Shown here piece after piece: positions 1 to 4,420 of a stretch of DNA of 11,676 bases. This DNA is from UMGS1908 sp045588795 (GTDB taxonomy: Bacteria > Bacillota > Clostridia > Christensenellales > UBA1242): positions 1 through 11,676 of the forward strand of contig JAZNEY010000101.1 in NCBI GenBank assembly GCA_045588795.1, given 5' to 3'. Numbering within the stretch: position 1 is the first letter of the stretch; each line of letters begins with the position of its first letter. The notes under the pieces are model-generated. The model did no database searches. It was given only the letters and a program-made list of their open reading frames with translations, and was not told the DNA's origin. The position numbers and the translations under genes were made by a program.

Positions 1-18
1 GCGGTAATTCCCCCCTTT

Positions 19-48
19 TATAATTATCGTTTACTTGATCACAAGTAA
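19..48 (+). promoter_or_regulatory. Probable -10 element and leader hairpin upstream of tRNA-Tyr
   Basis: A TATAAT lies at 19-24; its -35 would fall off the left edge, so the promoter is only half visible. A start near 31 would give a leader of about 45 nt before the tRNA. That leader opens with a perfect hairpin: 7-bp arms TTACTTG (31-37) and CAAGTAA (42-48) around an ATCA loop. The hairpin could mark a processing site or be incidental. Transcription from an upstream tRNA cluster is the alternative. Confidence 0.4.
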
Positions 49-75
49 GAGAATTATGGAACTTTAACATATTAT

Positions 76-160
76 GGGAGAGTTCCAGAGCGGCCAAATG
101 GAACGGACTGTAAATCCGTCGACTATGTCTTCGATGGTTCAAATCCATCCTCTCCCACCA
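76..160 (+). tRNA. tRNA-Tyr (anticodon GTA)
   Basis: This is a class II tRNA of 85 nt that decodes tyrosine codons. The 7-bp acceptor stem GGGAGAG (76-82) pairs with CTCTCCC (150-156), the discriminator is A157, and CCA (158-160) is genome-encoded. The anticodon stem ACGGA/TCCGT holds the loop CTGTAAA, so the anticodon is GTA. A long variable arm, expected for bacterial tRNA-Tyr, precedes the T arm GATGG/CCATC with loop TTCAAAT. A strong terminator follows within a few bases, so this is the last or only gene of its transcript. Confidence 0.97.
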
Positions 161-163
161 AGT

Positions 164-195
164 AAGCCCTAGGGAATACCCTAGGGCTTTTTGTT
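164..195 (+). terminator. Rho-independent terminator of tRNA-Tyr
   Basis: A near-perfect hairpin with arms AAGCCCTAGGG (164-174) and CCCTAGGGCTT (179-189) around an AATA loop is followed by a T-run (188-192, then TTGTTT). It starts 4 nt after the tRNA CCA end. Confidence 0.93.
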
Positions 196-251
196 TGTTT
201 AAATATAACTCAGAAAAGGCATAATTTATTTTGTAAATTAGTATGGTTGCA

Positions 252-322
252 AATAAAAAGAGTTAGTTGCCAGTGGAGAATATCTCCGATTGTGGGCTCA
301 AAGGCCCGTGCAACTAACTCTT
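252..322 (-). ncRNA. Candidate small RNA 'RNA2': closed three-way-junction RNA of about 71 nt
   Basis: On the minus strand a consensus promoter (328-356) predicts a start near 321-322. That is inside the 5' arm of a perfect 14-bp stem (310-323 pairing with 257-270), which is followed by the U-run TTTTTATTT (259-251). The whole transcript is therefore one terminator-closed structure. Two hairpins sit inside the closing stem: GGGC/GCCC (294-297 with 304-307) and a 5-bp GGAGA/TCTCC (275-279 with 283-287, 3-nt loop). The linkers are about 2, 6 and 4 nt. No open reading frame or ribosome binding site is present. I do not recognise the RNA family. The minus strand is chosen because the promoter and the U-run both point that way. 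Confidence 0.65.
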
Positions 323-327
323 TGATT

Positions 328-356
328 AATATACACCGAAGATAAGATAAAGTCAA
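328..356 (-). promoter_or_regulatory. Promoter of candidate RNA2
   Basis: Read on the minus strand, TTGACT (351-356), a 17-nt spacer and TATATT (328-333) form a strong sigma-A promoter. It has the same -35, -10 and spacer length as the promoter of the neighbouring RNA1 (629-657). Confidence 0.75.
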
Positions 357-370
357 TAATTATTTTGTAA

Positions 371-419
371 AAACAAAAAACTGGCGGAAGAGAATTTGAA
401 ATTCTCAGTCTCGCCAGTT
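371..419 (-). terminator. Terminator of candidate RNA1
   Basis: On the minus strand, AACTGGCG/CGCCAGTT (412-419 pairing with 379-386) encloses a second 7-bp stem, GAGAATT/AATTCTC. It is followed directly by TTTTTTGTTTT (380-370), a good intrinsic terminator. Confidence 0.85.
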
Positions 420-622
420 CGGGTGAAATCAATACTACCCACAAACAGACGTCGAAACGCCTGAATTAGGTGGATAATAGTATTGATTTCGTGTTATTTT
501 GATACCGAAGCGAAAGTGAAACACTTTGTATAAACCTCGACATCAATAAGAGACCTTGCTACGCCGATAGATGAACAAACCGCTATCAATACACCCAAAG
601 TGAACAATAGTACAGCCTCAAT
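372..622 (-). ncRNA. Candidate structured RNA 'RNA1', about 250 nt
   Basis: A consensus promoter (629-657) and a strong terminator (371-419) on the minus strand bracket about 250 nt with no credible reading frame but much predicted structure. 5' to 3' on the RNA: a hairpin GATAG/CTATC with an outer ACTTTG/CAAGGT helix; a long hairpin GATGTCGAGG/CTTCGGTATC (10 bp with wobbles) topped by AAAGTG/CACTTT; a 13-bp stem (467-491 region with 424-436) that encloses CCAC/GTGG and a 7-bp CAGGCGT/ACGTCTG hairpin with a TTCG loop; then the terminator. Wobble pairs inside long helices suggest a functional RNA. It lacks the tRNA-like end of tmRNA, RNase P core motifs, the SRP tetraloop region and T-box motifs. 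I do not recognise it. An unannotated member of a known large-RNA family is the main alternative. Confidence 0.65.
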
Positions 623-628
623 GGCATC

Positions 629-657
629 AATATATCACAAAGAGAATGTAAAGTCAA
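629..657 (-). promoter_or_regulatory. Promoter of candidate RNA1
   Basis: On the minus strand, TTGACT (652-657), a 17-nt spacer and TATATT (629-634) predict a start near 622. The -35, -10 and spacer length are identical to those of the RNA2 promoter, and the spacer start TTA is shared. Confidence 0.78.
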
Positions 658-709
658 TCTTTATTGAAAAAATCTAAAGCGCATTACAAAAATATAGACT
701 ATTTTAATA

Positions 710-738
710 TTGACAAAAATACTAAAATTTTGTATAAT
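710..738 (+). promoter_or_regulatory. Perfect-consensus promoter of candidate RNA3
   Basis: TTGACA (710-715), a 17-nt spacer and TATAAT (733-738) predict a start near 745, two bases before the closing stem of RNA3. Confidence 0.85.
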
Positions 739-744
739 GTCAAC

Positions 745-812
745 ATAATTCAACCAAGCCCCAAAGGCACTAAAAGGATGGAAACGTCGCACGGGTTGAA
801 TTTTTTGTTTTT
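745..812 (+). ncRNA. Candidate small RNA 'RNA3': closed three-way-junction RNA of about 68 nt
   Basis: Transcription from the promoter at 710-738 should start near 745. AATTCAACC (747-755) pairs with GGTTGAATT (794-802), and the stem runs into TTTTTTGTTTTTT (801-813), so the closing stem is also the terminator. Inside are hairpins GCC/GGC (758-760 with 766-768) and GATG/CGTC with a GAAA tetraloop (777-788). The linkers are 2, 8 and 5 nt. The plan matches RNA2 although the sequence differs. The RNA could act in trans. It could also be a leader or riboswitch for the gene at 927, but that gene has its own promoter (869-897) and another terminator lies in between. I do not recognise the family. 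Confidence 0.65.
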
Positions 813-836
813 TCAGTTGTGAGAAAACAATAATAT

Positions 837-864
837 ATCTGGTGTCTTGTGGCACCAGATTTTC
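837..864 (+). terminator. Second terminator downstream of RNA3
   Basis: ATCTGGTGTC (837-846) pairs with GGCACCAGAT (851-860; one T-G wobble) around a TTGT loop and is followed by TTTTCT. It would stop read-through from RNA3 and insulate the promoter at 869-897. Alternatively it ends a longer RNA3 of about 120 nt. Confidence 0.7.
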
Positions 865-868
865 TATA

Positions 869-920
869 TTGACAAAATTTACCGCTAAATATATAATTTA
901 GTATAATGAATTGAGGAGGT
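869..920 (+). promoter_or_regulatory. Promoter and ribosome binding site of the 927-2547 operon
   Basis: TTGACA (869-874), a 17-nt spacer and TATAAT (892-897) form a perfect sigma-A promoter with a start near 904. A second TATAAT lies at 902-907. The Shine-Dalgarno GAGGAGGT (913-920) lies 6 nt before the ATG at 927. Confidence 0.88.
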
Positions 921-926
921 CCGGCG

Positions 927-2186
927 ATGCATTTTAATATGGAAGCGGAGATTGCGGATAAGATTATAAATGAGTATGAAAAAGCAGGTTATACGCAAAG
1001 TGTAAAAAATAAAATTCTAATGTTTAGGTCAAATGAATGTTTTGGAAAAATAATTGCAAGAATTGGCAGGCAAAATAGTGAATTGTTTAAGAAAATACTT
1101 GAAGAAAAGATAATTAAACTTGATTATGATGCGGTAAAAAAGAATTTTGGGAGTGACCAACAACTTTTGTGGGCACTTCGAAACGGAAAGAAGAATATGG
1201 GCAAAGACGAAAAGAGAATTCTTGAAGAATATGCACATAAAGAAAATGTTTGTTGGGCTCTATATAGTTATATGTCAGAGTTTGGTGAGGTAAATGAAGA
1301 TATAATGACTCCGGATGGTAGCGGTTGGGGAATTAATATCGAAGTTCAAAAATCTCCTTATGGCGAAGACTTAACCCCAAAAGAAGTAATAATTAAAGAA
1401 ATGCAGGCTGGTGGGAGAGAACTCGAAGCAGAACTTGATGCACAAACCTATTTTTCAAAAAAAGTAGTTTCAAGTGAACTTGTTGATTTAGTTTTGCAAA
1501 ATAATCCAAGAGAATCGCTACTAAAAACACTTTTAATGTGTTGTTACCAAGAGTACGAAAAGAGAGTTGAACTTGCGAAAACATATGCACAAATCGTTGA
1601 AAACCCTCGTTCAATTATGGGGTTTTTAAATGTAGAAAAAGAAGATTATTTTCAATTTAGAGAAAGGTATAAAGGTTATGCTCATAACCTTTATGAATGG
1701 GGTGATGATGCTAAAAACGAAGTACTTCAAATCGCAATGGGTAGAGAAGCCTTTTTAGTAGATCAAACAGCAGAAGACAGTTTTAAATTTGTTAAGCGTT
1801 TCTTTTGGAGTTACTACCAGGCGAAAAATATAAGCCTTGAAACATTAGAAGTATTGGCAAATACTGCAAGTGCTACTTTTCGTGATAGTATATATACAAA
1901 GAAACTTTTGTATTACACACTTCCAAGTGTTGAGCTTAAAGAGGTTGTTCTTGGTGCGATTGAGAACAAACTAACAAGCGAAGAAATAACGAATCTAATT
2001 GATATAAGTAGTTATGATGCAAAAGGTTATGAAGAATATATAACAAAAAGGTATAGTGGCTATGGGTGGAAAATAAATATAGAACTTGAGAAAAGAAAAA
2101 ATGAAGAAGCCCAAATGAATTACGAGTTGCTAAAAGTAAAGCAAAGGGTGGAAGAGAAAAGAAAGAATTGTGAGTCTCAATCATAA
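927..2186 (+). CDS. Unrecognised 419-aa soluble protein with repeated G-x-G-W-x-I-N-I-E motif
   Basis: I do not recognise this protein. It has no signal peptide or membrane segment, and looks mostly helical and charged, with a Lys/Glu-rich C-terminal helix (about 386-415). It carries an internal repeat: GSGWGINIEVQK (131-142) and GYGWKINIELEK (378-389), with a degenerate relative at 247-257 (RYKGYAHNLYE). The spacing of about 119 and 128 residues suggests three divergent modules of roughly 120 aa (inference). The start is fixed by a strong Shine-Dalgarno site 6 nt upstream and a perfect promoter. A 106-aa unknown gene follows 40 nt later with its own ribosome binding site and no visible promoter, so the two are probably co-transcribed. 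The three candidate small RNAs lie just upstream. No catalytic motif is evident. A scaffold or binding role is possible but unsupported. Confidence 0.85.
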   Translation: MHFNMEAEIADKIINEYEKAGYTQSVKNKILMFRSNECFGKIIARIGRQNSELFKKILEEKIIKLDYDAVKKNFGSDQQLLWALRNGKKNMGKDEKRILEEYAHKENVCWALYSYMSEFGEVNEDIMTPDGSGWGINIEVQKSPYGEDLTPKEVIIKEMQAGGRELEAELDAQTYFSKKVVSSELVDLVLQNNPRESLLKTLLMCCYQEYEKRVELAKTYAQIVENPRSIMGFLNVEKEDYFQFRERYKGYAHNLYEWGDDAKNEVLQIAMGREAFLVDQTAEDSFKFVKRFFWSYYQAKNISLETLEVLANTASATFRDSIYTKKLLYYTLPSVELKEVVLGAIENKLTSEEITNLIDISSYDAKGYEEYITKRYSGYGWKINIELEKRKNEEAQMNYELLKVKQRVEEKRKNCESQS

Positions 2187-2226
2187 AGTTATACTTAAAA
2201 GAAATTAAAGTTATAGGGGAGAAAGT

Positions 2227-2547
2227 ATGTCTAATATTGATAAAATAGAAGATAAGAAAATTGTAGATTTTGCAGTAAATTTAGTTAAAGAGAATTATTC
2301 TAGAGTTTTAAAAACAAACGACCTCGAAGGTCGGATAAAATTAAGGGATACGGCAGGGATCGTGACAGTAAGGGTTAATGAGAGAGGTAGTAATAACGAG
2401 CTCTTTTATGTGATTTTACAAGGTCAATCTGCAGAGGTATATAGATTTTATGACGGAAGTCGAAACCGCTTTGAACAAGAGTTCTCTTCGTTTATGAAAG
2501 CGGAAGAGAGTTCTGGTATAGGCGAAGAAGAGAGCTCTTCGTGTTAA
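2227..2547 (+). CDS. Unrecognised 106-aa protein with Glu/Ser-rich tail
   Basis: This is the second gene of the probable operon that starts at 927. The ATG at 2227 follows a good ribosome binding site (AGGGGAGAAAGT). The sequence suggests one small alpha/beta domain: an N-terminal helix (about 8-25), then strands near 44-50 (GIVTVRV) and 59-65 (LFYVILQ), then a helix at 80-92. The tail (about 92-106) is rich in Glu and Ser and ends in Cys. There is no membrane segment and no motif I can name. No strong terminator follows, only AT-rich imperfect palindromes (about 2580-2640), so transcription could run on into the YdbC-like gene. Confidence 0.75.
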   Translation: MSNIDKIEDKKIVDFAVNLVKENYSRVLKTNDLEGRIKLRDTAGIVTVRVNERGSNNELFYVILQGQSAEVYRFYDGSRNRFEQEFSSFMKAEESSGIGEEESSSC

Positions 2548-2645
2548 GCGAAAATCTTGTAAATTTTTGTAAAAGAAAGTAAATAAAAATAATTATTTTA
2601 GAAGGTAAAAATCTTAAATAAATTTTAATTATTTATTAATTGTGC

Positions 2646-2701
2646 TTGCCTATTAGAAAAAATAGTGATACACTATAATTAATATACTAAACAGTGGAGG
2701 G
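2646..2701 (+). promoter_or_regulatory. Promoter and ribosome binding site of the YdbC-like gene
   Basis: TTGCCT (2646-2651), a 17-nt spacer and TACACT (2669-2674) give a moderate promoter. An overlapping TATAAT (2674-2679) is a better -10 but lies 22 nt from that -35. The Shine-Dalgarno GTGGAGGG (2694-2701) fixes the ATG at 2708. Confidence 0.6.
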
Positions 2702-2707
2702 ATACCT

Positions 2708-2935
2708 ATGGCAGAAATTAAGTATGAAGTTACCGAAAAACTTGGTGCTCTATCAGAGCCTGTAAATGGTTATGCTAAGGAATTAAATATGATTAGCTGG
2801 AATGACCATACACCAGTATTTGATTTAAGACCTTGGAACTTAGCACATGACAGAATGAGCAAGGGAATAACTTTCAACAAGGCAGAAGCAAAGGCATTAA
2901 GAGATATTTTAAATGGCCTTAACCTTGATGATTAA
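2708..2935 (+). CDS. YdbC/PC4-family single-strand nucleic-acid-binding protein
   Basis: At 75 aa this matches the usual length of the bacterial YdbC branch of the PC4 (transcriptional coactivator p15) fold. Family signatures are visible: an N-terminal strand (2-12), KELNMISWND (25-34), the FDLRPW segment (38-43), and a C-terminal helix after GITF (53-70). Known family members form dimers that bind single-stranded DNA or RNA without strong sequence preference and are linked to replication, transcription or repair. It has its own promoter and ribosome binding site. It converges with the HEARH-motif gene, with a shared terminator between them. The family call is from recalled sequence similarity; the cellular role is inference. 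Confidence 0.85.
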   Translation: MAEIKYEVTEKLGALSEPVNGYAKELNMISWNDHTPVFDLRPWNLAHDRMSKGITFNKAEAKALRDILNGLNLDD

Positions 2936-2956
2936 TAGGTAAAGTTTTTAATAAAT

Positions 2957-3003
2957 AAAAAAGAACGAATATGCAAATTATGTTGCAATTCGTTCTTTTT
3001 GTT
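2957..3003. terminator. Bidirectional terminator between convergent genes
   Basis: AAAAAAGAACGAAT (2957-2970) pairs with ATTCGTTCTTTTT, and TGCAA/TTGCA extends the stem inside. There is a T-run on the plus strand (2995-3000) and the matching A-run gives a U-tract on the minus strand. It serves the YdbC-like gene (+) and the gene ending at 3014 (-). Confidence 0.9.
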
Positions 3004-3013
3004 TGTGTAAATT

Positions 3014-4282
3014 TTATGAAGCCCTTGAATTTCTTTGTGGTTCAAAAGACTCTTTATGTTGCAATGGCTCAAGTTTAAATTGCTTAGTAGCATACAAACT
3101 TCTGTCTGCCGACCTTTGTCTTAGTTGTTCTTCTTCTCTGTATAGTGCTTGGATTGTTCGTTTTGATGATTCATCAAGAAGTCCTTGGTCTGCAAATCTT
3201 TTCATTTCCATAAGTGCACTGTATCTAGCGTCAGCCTCTTCAATTCTGGATAGGTAACCAGCGAATCCCCCCTCGCCATTTTTTGCCATTTGGAGTGAGG
3301 TGTTCATTTGAAAAGCAAGTGCTCTATCTCTCTCATTTGTTGGAGTTCTATTCATATTTGTAACTTGCACTTTATGTCTTGCTTCGTGAATTGAGGTTTG
3401 TAGTATTCTCATTGGAATGGTAGGGTCTTTTGTCTCTCTGCCTTTATTTACAGCCTCAATTAAGTCTTTATTTATAAAGATTGTATCAACGCCATCTGCA
3501 TAAGTTCCGAGTGTTGTTTTTCCTCCGCCACTTGCAAACTTTCTTGCTTCTACGCTTGGTGGGGCAACTCCGTTTGAGGCGCAATATCCATCAACCAAGC
3601 CCTCTACAAGGTTAAGTATATCTTCGGTTTGAAGAGAGTAGAATGTGTCTGAATTAAAGCATTTTACAATGCCATTATATTCTTTTGGGTTTACTTTTGG
3701 GACCCTCGTAATTGTTTCTGCATCTCCACCGCTGAACATATTGTTTTCTTGCATAAAGCCACGAAGTTTCCATATTGACTTCATTCTGATATTCATTGCA
3801 TCATTTGCTCTGTAATCAATAATATTGCCGTTTTCATCTGCGTGTCCCAAAACCATTAGTTCAAGATTTTTAGGGTCGCTTAAATATTTCGCAAGAGCAA
3901 CAGCTTCTTTTCTAAGTTCTTCAAGTTTTTGAGCTTGCTTATTGTTTCTTTTTTCTTTTTTCTTTAATTCAATTCTTACTTGATTAATATATTGATTAAC
4001 ATAATCTGCAAGTTTTTTTGCAAATTTTTTATCTATTGCAATTAAGAGTGTTGCATAATCAACAATATCTTCGTCCTCATTAATTAACACTCCAAATTGT
4101 TCAAAGTACATTTCTTGAATAAATTGAAAAAAATTACGAAATAAGATGGTTTTCTGTTCATCATCCATCTTTTCTAAAATACTTTTGTCAATTTTTACCA
4201 AAGAAGTAAGGTGTTTTGAGTATTTCTCAAATAGATTTGTGTCAAATTCTTCTTGCCCTGTTTGAACGAATTTTTCACGCAT
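3014..4282 (-). CDS. Unrecognised 422-aa protein with HEARH zincin-like motif
   Basis: The reading frame opens further upstream with a GTG at 4321, but the ATG at 4282 is preferred. It is preceded by AAAGGGGGA at good spacing, and the frame upstream overlaps the -10 element at 4313-4318. Residues 1-130 are helical and charged, with a probable coiled coil (about 100-132). The second half holds SIHEARHKVQ (297-306), an HExxH zinc-binding motif at 299-303, and RIEEADARYSALM (346-358), whose Glu348/349 could be the third ligand of a gluzincin-like peptidase. That would make it a cytoplasmic metallopeptidase, since there is no signal peptide or membrane segment. The motif alone is weak evidence and I do not recognise the family. 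The C-terminus (about 380-422) is Arg/Gln-rich and looks disordered. It is a single-gene unit with its own promoter and terminator. Confidence 0.8.
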   Translation of the reverse strand: MREKFVQTGQEEFDTNLFEKYSKHLTSLVKIDKSILEKMDDEQKTILFRNFFQFIQEMYFEQFGVLINEDEDIVDYATLLIAIDKKFAKKLADYVNQYINQVRIELKKKEKRNNKQAQKLEELRKEAVALAKYLSDPKNLELMVLGHADENGNIIDYRANDAMNIRMKSIWKLRGFMQENNMFSGGDAETITRVPKVNPKEYNGIVKCFNSDTFYSLQTEDILNLVEGLVDGYCASNGVAPPSVEARKFASGGGKTTLGTYADGVDTIFINKDLIEAVNKGRETKDPTIPMRILQTSIHEARHKVQVTNMNRTPTNERDRALAFQMNTSLQMAKNGEGGFAGYLSRIEEADARYSALMEMKRFADQGLLDESSKRTIQALYREEEQLRQRSADRSLYATKQFKLEPLQHKESFEPQRNSRAS

Positions 4283-4312
4283 TCTTTTGTCCCCCTTTTC
4301 TATTGTGGCTAC

Positions 4313-4341
4313 ATTATACACTATATATCAAGAAATTTCAA
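4313..4341 (-). promoter_or_regulatory. Promoter of the HEARH-motif gene
   Basis: On the minus strand, TTGAAA (4336-4341), a 17-nt spacer and TATAAT (4313-4318) predict a start near 4306. This rules out the GTG at 4321 as the translation start. Confidence 0.85.
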
Positions 4342-4382
4342 TAGGTGAGGCAAAATTTGTTCAAAAAATCACACAAAAAGTG

Positions 4383-4414
4383 AAAACCTCCCACATTATT
4401 GTGAGAGGTTTTTT
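4383..4414. terminator. Terminator downstream of the PadR-like membrane protein gene
   Basis: AAAACCTCCCACA pairs with TGTGAGAGGTTTT with one C/A mismatch and a TTAT loop. A T-run (4409-4414) lies on the plus strand, and TTTT plus a nearby T-rich stretch follow on the minus strand. It lies just beyond the minus-strand stop at 4421. Confidence 0.8.
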
Positions 4415-4420
4415 GATGAT

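Noticed and set aside
372..622. RNA1 as tmRNA, RNase P RNA, SRP RNA, 6S RNA or T-box
   Set aside because: No tRNA-like ends, no GAGGAAAGTC-type core, no SRP GGAAG/AGCA motif, no T-box AGGGTGGNACCGCG. 6S-like pairing of 5' and 3' ends is also absent, though 6S cannot be fully excluded by eye.
745..812. RNA3 as a known riboswitch for the gene at 927
   Set aside because: No aptamer core that I recognise (fluoride, preQ1, guanidine, ZTP, SAM, TPP), and the downstream gene has its own perfect promoter after a second terminator.
661..855. Minus-strand 64-codon reading frame
   Set aside because: It runs antisense through the RNA3 promoter, RNA3 and a terminator, has no ribosome binding site and has low-complexity aromatic-rich sequence.
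181..926. Retron or transposon-associated (HEARO-like) RNA
   Set aside because: No reverse transcriptase, TnpB/IscB or transposase is encoded anywhere in the window.
2580..2640. Terminator after the 106-aa gene
   Set aside because: Only weak AT palindromes such as AAAATAATTATTTT with no GC-rich stem; not enough to call.
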